Shown: positions 24,835 to 32,135 of the stretch, piece by piece
Numbering within the stretch: the first letter of the stretch is position 1
How the letters are laid out: each line of letters begins with the position of its first letter
Source of the DNA: Prevotella sp. UBA2756
Lineage (GTDB): Bacteria > Bacteroidota > Bacteroidia > Bacteroidales > Bacteroidaceae
Assembly (NCBI GenBank): GCA_002353205.1
Contig: DEJE01000007.1
Coordinates: forward strand, 1 to 59,327
Direction: 5' to 3'
DNA length: 59,327 nucleotides
Program-made: the position numbers and the translations under genes
Notes under the pieces: model-generated
The model's database searches: none
The model's input: only the letters and a program-made list of their open reading frames with translations
Told to the model about the DNA's origin: nothing

Positions 24835-26532
24835 ATGCAACAGAAAATCATCATCCTGGACTTCGGTTCGCAGACCACGCAGCTCATCGGACGACGTGTG
24901 CGCGAGCTGGATACCTTCTGCGAAATTCTTCCCTACAACAAGTTTCCCACTGTTGAGGCGGATTTGAAATCCGGCTCAATCATTGGTGTGATTCTCAGTG
25001 GTTCACCCTATTCTGTACACGACCCTGAAGCCTTCAAGGTTGACCTTTCGCAGTTTGTAGGACGAGTGCCCGTGCTGGGCATCTGCTACGGAGCTCAGTA
25101 CATCAGCCATTCCTTGGGCGGACGTGTTGAGAAGGCTGACTCGCGCGAGTACGGTCGTGCCCATCTGGAGACAGTGGATACCACGAACCCTTTGTTCAAG
25201 GGCTTTGTACAGCATTCGCAGGTGTGGATGAGTCATGGCGATACCATCACAGCCATCCCCGAGGGCTTCAAGGTGATCGGCAGCACAAAGGACGTGAAGA
25301 ATGCCGCATTCTTTTCTCCCTCTCCTTCTCCCATCTTTGCCGTCCAGTTCCATCCCGAGGTGTTCCATTCGGTACAGGGATCTCTGCTGCTGAAGAACTT
25401 TGTGGTGGACATCTGCGGCTCAAAGCAAGACTGGAGTGCAGCTTCCTTTGTAGATACAACGGTTGCAGAACTAAAGCAACAGATTGGTGATGACCGTGTG
25501 ATCCTCGGTCTTTCCGGTGGTGTCGATTCCTCCGTTGCTGCCGTCTTGCTTAATAAAGCCATCGGCAAGAACCTCACTTGTATCTTCGTGGATCATGGCA
25601 TGCTGCGAAAGAACGAGTTCCGGCAGGTGATGGAAGATTACAAGGTGTTAGGACTGAACGTGATCGGGGTGGATGCTTCCGAGAAGTTCTTCGCTGATCT
25701 CGCTGGCGTGTCCGATCCAGAACAGAAACGTAAGATCATCGGTCGTGACTTTGTGGAGGTGTTCAATGCCGAGGCAAAGAAGATCACTGATGCCAAGTGG
25801 TTAGCACAGGGCACGATCTATCCCGACCGTATAGAGTCGCTCAATATTACAGGTAAGGTGATTAAGAGTCATCATAACGTGGGCGGACTACCTAAGGAGA
25901 TGAACCTACAGCTCTGTGAACCGCTGAAGTGGTTGTTCAAGGATGAGGTGCGCCGCGTGGGTCGCCAAATGGGTATGCCCGAACATCTCATCACGCGCCA
26001 TCCCTTCCCCGGTCCTGGGCTGGCCGTCCGCATCCTTGGCGATATCACCCCCGAAAAGGTGCGCATTCTGCAGGAGGCTGACGACATTTTCATCCGTGGC
26101 CTTCGTGACTATAAAGTGAAACTCTCGGGAGAAGAGGCTCGTAAGGTTCTCGCTGCCGGAGTACCAGTAACACCGGTACATCCCCTTCGGGAAAATGGTG
26201 CCCCGACGACCAACGCCGGTACATCCCCCTCGGGGGCTTGGGGGGCCGACGAACCCATCGAGGTCTCACTATACGACCAGATCTGGCAGGCTGGAGTCAT
26301 CCTGCTCAGTAAGGTTCGCAGTGTGGGGGTGATGGGTGATGAGCGCACCTACGAGCATCCCGTTGCTCTGCGTGCCGTCACTTCCACCGACGCCATGACA
26401 GCCGACTGGGCTCATCTTCCCTACGACTTCATGGCCCGTGTGTCGAACGAGATCATCAACAAGGTTCGTGGTGTCAACCGCGTCTGCTACGACATCTCCT
26501 CAAAGCCACCATCGACCATCGAGTGGGAATGA
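24835..26532 (+). CDS. guaA: GMP synthase (glutamine-hydrolysing)
   Basis: A 565-aa bifunctional GuaA, longer than the usual 510-525. The amidotransferase has the nucleophile in LGICYGAQ and FHPEVFHS; the ATP pyrophosphatase loop is LSGGVDSSVAAV; the C-terminal dimerisation domain ends VCYDISSKPPSTIEWE. It converts XMP to GMP in the cytoplasm. Residues about 444-472 (TPVHPLRENGAPTTNAGTSP onward) are extra. Part of their DNA (26221-26246) is identical over 26 nt to an intergenic palindromic repeat at 44656-44681 and 44719-44744. Confidence 0.96.
   Translation: MQQKIIILDFGSQTTQLIGRRVRELDTFCEILPYNKFPTVEADLKSGSIIGVILSGSPYSVHDPEAFKVDLSQFVGRVPVLGICYGAQYISHSLGGRVEKADSREYGRAHLETVDTTNPLFKGFVQHSQVWMSHGDTITAIPEGFKVIGSTKDVKNAAFFSPSPSPIFAVQFHPEVFHSVQGSLLLKNFVVDICGSKQDWSAASFVDTTVAELKQQIGDDRVILGLSGGVDSSVAAVLLNKAIGKNLTCIFVDHGMLRKNEFRQVMEDYKVLGLNVIGVDASEKFFADLAGVSDPEQKRKIIGRDFVEVFNAEAKKITDAKWLAQGTIYPDRIESLNITGKVIKSHHNVGGLPKEMNLQLCEPLKWLFKDEVRRVGRQMGMPEHLITRHPFPGPGLAVRILGDITPEKVRILQEADDIFIRGLRDYKVKLSGEEARKVLAAGVPVTPVHPLRENGAPTTNAGTSPSGAWGADEPIEVSLYDQIWQAGVILLSKVRSVGVMGDERTYEHPVALRAVTSTDAMTADWAHLPYDFMARVSNEIINKVRGVNRVCYDISSKPPSTIEWE
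26165..26250. repeat. In-frame palindromic repeat insertion inside guaA
   Basis: Two related blocks each carry CCGGTACATCCCC (26174 and 26216). The second is a full GC-rich palindrome unit (26221-26246) identical to the reverse complement of the intergenic copies at 44656 and 44719. The reading frame is preserved. Confidence 0.9.
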
Positions 26533-26541
26533 TAGATCATT

Positions 26542-27093
26542 ATGAAAATTCCATTTAACATCATCGAACTATTGAAGCGCAAGTCGGGAAACGGCTTGCG
26601 CTTGCCTTCTGATTGTGAATATCTGTCGCTTGACATCGAGAGTAAGACGGGTGTTCGCATCGGTGCCACAACATTGAAACGATTATTTGGCTTTGCTAAG
26701 GATGAACGCTCTCCTCACGCTTCCACCCTTGATGCCATCGCTCGTTACTTAGGCTATGCTCATTGGGATGAGTTGTCAAAGATAGAGGATCAGGGGAACT
26801 CCGATTTCAGCAGTTCAGATGATGAACTTCGTTCTTCCGATTTGCAGATAGGACAGGAAGTAGAGATAACCTATCTTCCTGACCGTCAGGTCGTATTGAC
26901 CTACCAAGGTGACAACCGTTATACGGTTCGTGTGAGTGAGAACAGTAAGTTGCAGGTTGGCGACGAAGTAGAGATTCTCAACTTTGTGCTTCATCACCCG
27001 CTGCTGGTTATGCAGGTTTGGCGTGGTGGGCAGTCGTTAGGGCAGTTCACGGCAGGCCGCGTTTCCGGTCTCTCCACCATTAGAGTCATCTGA
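26542..27093 (+). CDS. HTH-like N-terminal domain protein of unknown function
   Basis: A 183-aa protein. Residues about 20-75 carry the pattern LSLDIESKTGVRIGATTLKR, then LFGF and TLDAIARYLGY, seen in many Bacteroidota proteins and resembling a small helix-turn-helix. An acidic linker follows (about 80-100), then a beta-rich C-terminal domain (EVEITYLPDRQVVLTYQG). It sits 9 bp after guaA and 26 bp before the kinase gene; the latter gap is a TTCACTCTTCATTC repeat. It may regulate or partner the kinase, but that is a guess. Confidence 0.7.
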   Translation: MKIPFNIIELLKRKSGNGLRLPSDCEYLSLDIESKTGVRIGATTLKRLFGFAKDERSPHASTLDAIARYLGYAHWDELSKIEDQGNSDFSSSDDELRSSDLQIGQEVEITYLPDRQVVLTYQGDNRYTVRVSENSKLQVGDEVEILNFVLHHPLLVMQVWRGGQSLGQFTAGRVSGLSTIRVI

Positions 27094-27119
27094 TTCTTCA
27101 CTCTTCATTCTTCACTTCT

Positions 27120-28469
27120 ATGGATTCTTCTCAGTTTTCCGATAGTCAGCCTCGTTTCGATTTCATCGAACAGATGGATTCTCATGGTGCCACATGCGAT
27201 TCATTTCGCGTGAAGATCTATGGAAAACTGCATTTTCTGAAGCGACTGAAGAAGGAATATGCTGGTGACATCCGCTATCAAGAGGCATTGCGAAAGGAGT
27301 TCGAGACAGGCTATCGCTTGGAGCATCCTCACATCGTTCGCTATATCTCCTTCACCGACGATGGTATCTTGATGGAGTATGTAGATGGCGAAACGCTTTC
27401 TCAACGTGTTGCCACAAACCCAGAATATTTTGAGAGTAAAGAGAACTTAAGGAAGTTTCTTCGTCAATTGTTAGATGCCGTCGGATATCTTCATGCCCAT
27501 CAGACACTGCATCTCGATCTCAAACCCGACAACATTCTGCTGACACGCATCAACAATGACGTGAAACTGATAGATCTCGGCTGCTGCTACACCGACAGTT
27601 TTGTTGATACACACGGCTTTACTGATAGTTTTGCAGCTCCAGAACAATTATCTATTATCCATTGTCCGTTATCAATTAGGACAGACATCTACGCCATCGG
27701 CAAGACAATGGCAATCTTGCCGCATCACCATATATATAATAAGGTGATACGAAAATGTACGGCCCAGTTTCCTGAGAATCGCTATCAGAGCATTGCCGAT
27801 TTGAAGAAGGCTCTCTTCCCAAAGCGTAAGCCTTGGCTATGGGCATTGTTGGCACTCTTCCTTGTCATGTTCTTCTTGGGCTATCTGCTGTTTGCCAAAA
27901 ATGCGATTGAGCGAGCGCCAAGAAAGTTTACTTTCAATTGGCCGAGCGTAAGCATTTTATGTAACCATGAGAGTCCGCCATCCGAATCAAAGGAAACTCA
28001 GGTGGAGAACAAGTCCGTTCAAGAGCAGTCCCAGCCGCCAGTGCAAAGCGTGCCATCTGCTACGGCAAAGAAGGGTCCGTCCACAAAAGAGCAGCAACAA
28101 ACAGCTCCGTCGGTGCTCCCTCCAATAAAGAAAGCGCTTTCTGAGGAGGAACAAGCGTTTCTGGATCAGCCCCATCTGAGAACCATCACATCAGAAGAGT
28201 TCTCGCGCTACAAACAACAAATAGACGAATACTATCGTGAGGCAAATGCTTTTCTCAACGACTCGGCGAACCATCGGAGATATCCTTCCCGCCAAGCCTA
28301 TTTGAGACGCTATCAAGATATTGTCGATGAAACCCTGCGGCGAATCAAGGCTGATGATTGGTTCCATCCGCTATACAACAGCCCCATGAATCCCGTCAGC
28401 TCCTACACACGGAAATACAAAGCCGACTTAGAACATCGCGCCTTCGTCAACAGTAATCAACTGCCATAA
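27120..28469 (+). CDS. Membrane-anchored Ser/Thr protein kinase
   Basis: A 449-aa Hanks-type kinase. The domain spans about residues 15-230: a Lys in LHFLKRLKKEY, catalytic loop HLDLKPDNILL, LIDLGCCYTD (DFG equivalent) and FAAPEQ (APE). One TM (about 237-258) separates it from a roughly 190-residue Ser/Pro/Gln-rich then helical domain outside the membrane. Residues 176-187 (QLSIIHCPLSIR) between APEQ and TDIYAIGKTM come from an AT-rich intergenic repeat (27645-27678). Catalytic residues appear intact. Confidence 0.87.
   Translation: MDSSQFSDSQPRFDFIEQMDSHGATCDSFRVKIYGKLHFLKRLKKEYAGDIRYQEALRKEFETGYRLEHPHIVRYISFTDDGILMEYVDGETLSQRVATNPEYFESKENLRKFLRQLLDAVGYLHAHQTLHLDLKPDNILLTRINNDVKLIDLGCCYTDSFVDTHGFTDSFAAPEQLSIIHCPLSIRTDIYAIGKTMAILPHHHIYNKVIRKCTAQFPENRYQSIADLKKALFPKRKPWLWALLALFLVMFFLGYLLFAKNAIERAPRKFTFNWPSVSILCNHESPPSESKETQVENKSVQEQSQPPVQSVPSATAKKGPSTKEQQQTAPSVLPPIKKALSEEEQAFLDQPHLRTITSEEFSRYKQQIDEYYREANAFLNDSANHRRYPSRQAYLRRYQDIVDETLRRIKADDWFHPLYNSPMNPVSSYTRKYKADLEHRAFVNSNQLP
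27645..27678. repeat. AT-rich dispersed repeat inside the kinase gene
   Basis: The segment reads on the minus strand as TAATTGATAACGGACAATGG followed by ATAATAGATAATT. It is typical of the ATTGATAATG intergenic repeat seen at 21-120, and it keeps the reading frame. Confidence 0.65.
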
Positions 28470-28479
28470 TAACAAAAAA

Positions 28480-28523
28480 ACGACTCAAATGAATGTCGTT
28501 TGCTAAATATTCCTTATCTTTGC
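28480..28523 (+). promoter_or_regulatory. Promoter/operator module of the PIN toxin-antitoxin pair
   Basis: A -7 box TATCTTTG (28515-28522) is preceded by an inverted repeat ACGAC (28480-28484) and GTCGT (28495-28499) covering the -33 position. The whole 44-bp module matches 29343-29386 at 38 positions. The position of the repeat fits an operator. Confidence 0.7.
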
Positions 28524-28544
28524 AGCAAATAATAACGAATTACT

Positions 28545-28775
28545 ATGTCATATAACCAGTTAGCGCAGTTGGAGCTCATGAACGCCATTAATAGCATCAA
28601 CTCTGAATCAGAGCTACAAGAGTTCAGAGATTTGCTGGCACACTATTTTGCCCAAAAAGCACAGAAAGCAATCGATACCTTATGGGACAACGGTGTCATT
28701 AATGAGGACACCATTGAAGCATGGGGCGAGGAACACATGCGCACCCCTTATCGATATGAGGAGAATCGTTCTTGA
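28545..28775 (+). CDS. Putative antitoxin of a PIN-type toxin-antitoxin pair
   Basis: A 76-aa acidic helical protein (QLAQLELMNAINSINSESEL; later TLWDNGVINEDTIEAWGEEH) with the NEDTIEAW-type tail seen in small proteins paired with PIN toxins in Bacteroidota. It overlaps the PIN gene by 20 nt. The antitoxin role is inferred from size, order and partner; no DNA-binding motif is obvious. Confidence 0.75.
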   Translation: MSYNQLAQLELMNAINSINSESELQEFRDLLAHYFAQKAQKAIDTLWDNGVINEDTIEAWGEEHMRTPYRYEENRS

Positions 28776-29166
28776 TACAAACTGCCTTTTGCAGTCACTC
28801 CCTGCTAAAAGTCCATACCATAAGATATGGACAGACGTACTTGATGGCCGTATTCAATTGTGCGTCAATACTGAAATTATGAATGAATACGAAGAAATTA
28901 TATCCATTAAGACGAACAAGGATATTGCGCGCTATATTGTTGAGGCAATAGCAAGATTGAACACAACATATTACCAAGAGGCTTACTATCATTTCGGATT
29001 GATTGAGACTGATCCAGACGACAATAAGTTTGTTGATTGTGCTGTTGCAGCAGGTGCAGAATACATAGTAACCAACGATAAGCATTTTGAGGTCTTGAAG
29101 ACAATTCCTTGGCCTAATATTTCAATCATTAAGATAAAGGACTTTATAGTTCAGATATCTCATTAG
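28756..29166 (+). CDS. PIN-domain toxin (putative ribonuclease)
   Basis: A 136-aa PIN protein of the type annotated as putative toxin component (TIGR00305-like): MRRIVLDTNCLLQSL with the first acidic residue, NTEIMNEYEEII, TDPDDNKFVDCAVAAGAEYI and VTNDKHFEVL supply the acidic cluster. PIN toxins cleave RNA. I start at ATG 28756 (MRRIVLDT); the open frame runs further upstream inside the antitoxin gene, but those residues are not PIN-like. A strong terminator follows. Confidence 0.88.
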   Translation: MRRIVLDTNCLLQSLPAKSPYHKIWTDVLDGRIQLCVNTEIMNEYEEIISIKTNKDIARYIVEAIARLNTTYYQEAYYHFGLIETDPDDNKFVDCAVAAGAEYIVTNDKHFEVLKTIPWPNISIIKIKDFIVQISH

Positions 29167-29182
29167 AAATAATATTTTTGTG

Positions 29183-29219
29183 AAATGGAAGAAATGGTTG
29201 TGCCGTTTCTTCCATTTTT
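29183..29219 (+). terminator. Terminator of the toxin-antitoxin operon
   Basis: The perfect 12-bp arms AAATGGAAGAAA (29183-29194) and TTTCTTCCATTT (29206-29217) are followed by T residues, with two extra G-C pairs near the loop. Confidence 0.88.
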
Positions 29220-29226
29220 CATATAT

Positions 29227-29320
29227 TTTACCTAATTTCGCTCCCGAATAAGTGTAAATCATGTAATTAGCGACGAAAAATGAAAAAAACCAGTTGCCGA
29301 AGTGGGTGAAATTAGGAAAA
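29227..29320. repeat. MITE-like inverted repeat
   Basis: CCTAATTTC (29231-29239) and GAAATTAGG (29308-29316) are perfect inverted arms with T-rich and A-rich outer flanks, enclosing about 70 bp. No gene lies inside. It may be a small mobile element or a long hairpin. Confidence 0.45.
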
Positions 29321-29342
29321 AAGAATTATTTTTGCAAAAAAT

Positions 29343-29386
29343 ACGGCTCACATGAACGTCGTTTGCTAAATTTTTCTTATATTTGC
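29343..29386 (+). promoter_or_regulatory. Promoter module of the structured RNA / zinc-ribbon operon
   Basis: A -7 box TATATTTG (29378-29385) and an inverted repeat ACGGC...GTCGT (29343-29362), in the same arrangement as 28480-28523. One arm change (A to G) keeps pairing as G-T. Transcription would start near 29391. Confidence 0.7.
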
Positions 29387-29389
29387 GGT

Positions 29390-29700
29390 GTCGTTCAATA
29401 AAGGGCGACAAACATAGTAGGAAGCGTTTAGCTTTCATCTGTACCGAAAAGTCTGGTAAACTTTAACGTAAAGCAGATGTTGAGTGAACACGTTCCCTCC
29501 TTGGATGGAATATTCCATGTGTAGCCACCATTGGCTCACATCCGATATATCCTCCAAGGGTGTGGGCTGTTTCTTTTATCTCTTTACAGGTTTTACCAGA
29601 GCCTTCGGTAGGATAGACTGAGAGGCTCACACCTTCTATTGTGTATGCTTTGCTATAATGACTCGTGGAATGTATGATTGCAAGCGCATAATACAGTTTA
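29390..29700 (+). ncRNA. Candidate structured RNA (leader or independent ncRNA)
   Basis: About 300 nt without a plausible ORF, starting right after a promoter. Helices seen: CATCTG/CAGATG (29436-29441/29474-29479) enclosing TACC/GGTA (29442/29455) and CTTTA/TAAAG (29461/29469), a three-way junction; CCTTGGA/TCCAAGG (29499/29553) enclosing a palindrome (29506-29517) and ATGTG-AGCC/GGCT-CACAT (29517-29541); a 10-pair helix 29559-29568/29624-29633 enclosing TACC/GGTA (29594/29607); and TATGC/GCATA near 29650-29690. AGTCT (29450-29454) can pair with AGACT (29615-29619). I do not recognise it as RNase P RNA, tmRNA, SRP RNA or a known riboswitch. Confidence 0.6.
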
Positions 29701-29720
29701 ACTAATAAAATAATAGAATT

Positions 29721-30209
29721 ATGGCTTTTTGTAGTAAATGTGGTGCACAAATCAATGATGGCGCACAGTTTTGTCCCCAATGTGGACAACCGAACAACGG
29801 TAGTTCACATCAGCAGTATGTGGCTCAACAGCAGGAACGTAGTGGTTTTAAAAAGTTGTTGCATAGTAAATGGGCATGGATCGTGGCAATTGTGTTGGTC
29901 ATCATCATAGCTGCATCAAATGCTGGTGGAAGTTCTAACACGGATATGTTAGAAAAAGAGGTCAAACAGATGATGGTAGACAAAATGAAAGAGAAAGGAA
30001 GTTCATTAGTTATTACTGATTTCAACTTGGTTCACCAAGAGGGTAACAATTACACAGGACTTGCTACATGTACTCTTGATGGAGAGAAAATGGACTTGGA
30101 TGTCAAGGTCGTCTATGACGGTAGCAAATTCCAAGCCGAATGGGCACCTACGGAAGAATATCAAGCTAAAATTATTGAAGAAGGTTTGAATGAACTCTTC
30201 AGCGAATAA
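29721..30209 (+). CDS. Zinc-ribbon membrane protein 1
   Basis: A 162-aa protein: N-terminal zinc ribbon (FCSKCGAQINDGAQFCPQCG, two CxxC knuckles), a Gln-rich linker, one TM (about 53-70, WIVAIVLVIIIAAS) and an external domain (about 75-160) with GLATCTLDGEKMDLDVKVVY. The ribbon would face the cytoplasm. It begins about 20 nt after the structured RNA candidate. The function is unknown. Confidence 0.8.
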   Translation: MAFCSKCGAQINDGAQFCPQCGQPNNGSSHQQYVAQQQERSGFKKLLHSKWAWIVAIVLVIIIAASNAGGSSNTDMLEKEVKQMMVDKMKEKGSSLVITDFNLVHQEGNNYTGLATCTLDGEKMDLDVKVVYDGSKFQAEWAPTEEYQAKIIEEGLNELFSE

Positions 30210-30456
30210 AGACTTAGCTGTTTTCAAGCAGTGCCCCAATGGGCATGAGGTAAGTGAAGAAATGAGTTTTTGCCCTGTATGTGGTGCAAAAATTGCATCT
30301 GGTGGTATACGTTTTTGTCCAAATTGCGGCACAGAAAGGCATGCTACAGACAGGTTTTGCCAAAATTGTGGCTTGCCTTTTTTTCGGCAGTCGCAGAGAA
30401 TAGAAGAAAAGAGCGAAGATTCGTCATTCTTTGGTTTCGTGTGGCTTGATTTTTAA
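30190..30456 (+). CDS. Double zinc-ribbon protein 2
   Basis: An 88-aa soluble protein made almost wholly of CxxC knuckles: QCPNGHEVSEEMSFCPVCG, then FCPNCGTERHATDRFCQNCG. It overlaps the previous gene by 20 nt, so it is probably translated with it. It may be a regulatory or scaffold partner for the membrane ribbons; no function is known. Confidence 0.72.
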   Translation: MNSSANKDLAVFKQCPNGHEVSEEMSFCPVCGAKIASGGIRFCPNCGTERHATDRFCQNCGLPFFRQSQRIEEKSEDSSFFGFVWLDF

Positions 30457-30491
30457 TAAGAAATATTGTAACAATAATTAAAAAGGGTAAT

Positions 30492-31301
30492 ATGAATACA
30501 GAATGTAAAGAATGTGGGCATATCTTGCCTGAAGGCGCAACTGTATGTCCTGAATGTGGTGCATCAGTATGTGGTTTTAATAATGAAGAATCGGAAAGGC
30601 CATGGTACGAAATAGATATTCTCAGCGTGGCTATTAAACCAATAATGCGATGGTTTGACAGTGGACAGTTCATAAGGGATATTGTTTGCGTACTGTTGTC
30701 GTTGGCAGCTTTCTTCTTTGCAGCCGCGCCAGTTTACCTTTCTTACAGTGGTTATAAGAATCATGCCTTAGTCGGTTTTTCTTCATCGGAAAAGTCTTTG
30801 CTTATATGTTTTTTGGTTATATTGTTACTTTTTGGCTGTTTCAGTTGTGGTTATTGGCAGAAAAGGTCACGGATGATAGTGAAACTATTCAATCCAAAAG
30901 ACGAATTCGTTGGTGTTCCGATGGGTTCCTATCTCTTTCAGTGGATAGGCGAGTGGGTCGCTATTTTGGCTGGAATATGTGGTATGTTGATGTTTTTTCT
31001 TTCATTCCTAAAAGTCGACAACGATAGTTGGGCATTTTTATTCAATATAATAGCAAACCGGAATATGGGATTCTTCGTATTCGGGATAGGAATTCTTGTA
31101 GCTATCATATTTAGAGCAGGAGCAGAAGGAAGCCGAGCACTTACCTCTATTGCTAACAATACTGGAAGACAATCGCGCAAAGAAGACGTAAAATCGCTTC
31201 TTGACACAGACAACTCTAACGAATCGTTCTGGAACATCGTTTATGCATTATCAATCATACTAACCATAACATTTGCACTAATGGCAATGTTGCAGAAATA
31301 A
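30492..31301 (+). CDS. Zinc-ribbon multi-pass membrane protein 3
   Basis: A 269-aa protein: N-terminal ribbon (CKECGHILPEGATVCPECG), then about five TM helices (starting FIRDIVCVLLSLAAFFFAAA; last NIVYALSIILTITFALMAML) with a cytoplasmic basic loop between helices 2 and 3. I recognise no transporter motif. It lies in the same strand run with short spacers (35 bp before, 19 bp after). Confidence 0.78.
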   Translation: MNTECKECGHILPEGATVCPECGASVCGFNNEESERPWYEIDILSVAIKPIMRWFDSGQFIRDIVCVLLSLAAFFFAAAPVYLSYSGYKNHALVGFSSSEKSLLICFLVILLLFGCFSCGYWQKRSRMIVKLFNPKDEFVGVPMGSYLFQWIGEWVAILAGICGMLMFFLSFLKVDNDSWAFLFNIIANRNMGFFVFGIGILVAIIFRAGAEGSRALTSIANNTGRQSRKEDVKSLLDTDNSNESFWNIVYALSIILTITFALMAMLQK

Positions 31302-31320
31302 CAAATAAGGAGATAAGAAA

Positions 31321-32121
31321 ATGGCTTTGATAAACTGTCCCAATTGTGGATCAACTATTTCTGACACCGCTAATCATTGTCCGAAGTGCGGCGTTCAGTT
31401 GAAAGGGAGTACCCCAAAAAATAAGAACAAGACATCACTTTATGCCCTATTTGCTGTACTCGGTGCATTGGTAATCATCATCGGAGGAACAATAGCATAT
31501 TCTGATTATGCTGAGAAAAAGGAAAAAAGAGAAGCTCTAATACAGGAAGAGCAGGCAAAAGTAGCTGCGAAAAAGGAGCGTGATTCCCTTGACCGGGTTC
31601 TATGGGAAAAAACGATGGAGAAGAACGACGAACAGGCTTATCAATTGTACTTGCAGAAATTCCCCGATGGTAAGCATGCCGAACAAGCAAAGAAACATCT
31701 GGATTATGCCGAGAAGATGAAGCTTACAAGTGAAGAAGAATATGGAGCGAGTGAATGCATTTCTTCCTTCTTTAGGTGTTTAGCCAATGGATATGAAGAT
31801 GACATGCTTGTTTACTTAAATCCCAACCTTTCCACATTCCTCGGTAAGAAGAATGCCACGAAGGTGGATGCTATCGCTTATATGAAGAAGATTCATTCTG
31901 ACGATGTCTATTCTGTAGACATCACCATGGGTGACATCGAAGTGAAGAAATCACTGGTTGACAACGAAGAACCTATTTATACAGCAACTTTTACTTACGA
32001 CCAGAGGTTGGAGAGAGAAGATACGAGTCTTGAGACTTTCGCAAGCATGAAGGGTACTGCAACATTGAACAAGAATTATAAAATCACTTCGCTTTCTTTG
32101 TCCAAGACGGCAACCTATTAA
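31321..32121 (+). CDS. Zinc-ribbon membrane protein 4 with external domain
   Basis: A 266-aa protein: ribbon (NCPNCGSTISDTANHCPKCG), TM (about 40-61), a Lys/Glu-rich coiled coil (about 62-100), a short repeat-like motif (AYQLYLQKFPDGKHAEQAKK) and a C-terminal domain (about 140-266) resembling an NTF2/DUF4878-like fold in pattern only. The YLxxFPxGxH motif recurs in the downstream TonB-domain protein, which supports a functional link. Confidence 0.76.
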   Translation: MALINCPNCGSTISDTANHCPKCGVQLKGSTPKNKNKTSLYALFAVLGALVIIIGGTIAYSDYAEKKEKREALIQEEQAKVAAKKERDSLDRVLWEKTMEKNDEQAYQLYLQKFPDGKHAEQAKKHLDYAEKMKLTSEEEYGASECISSFFRCLANGYEDDMLVYLNPNLSTFLGKKNATKVDAIAYMKKIHSDDVYSVDITMGDIEVKKSLVDNEEPIYTATFTYDQRLEREDTSLETFASMKGTATLNKNYKITSLSLSKTATY

Positions 32122-32135
32122 ATTGTAACAAGTGT

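Noticed and set aside
29390..29700. Structured RNA considered as RNase P RNA, tmRNA or a cobalamin/TPP riboswitch
   Set aside because: None of the conserved core sequences of those RNAs could be found; TACC/GGTA and GCCACC matches are too short.
29463..29789. Minus-strand ORF within the structured RNA region
   Set aside because: It crosses the start of the zinc-ribbon gene and has no recognisable features.
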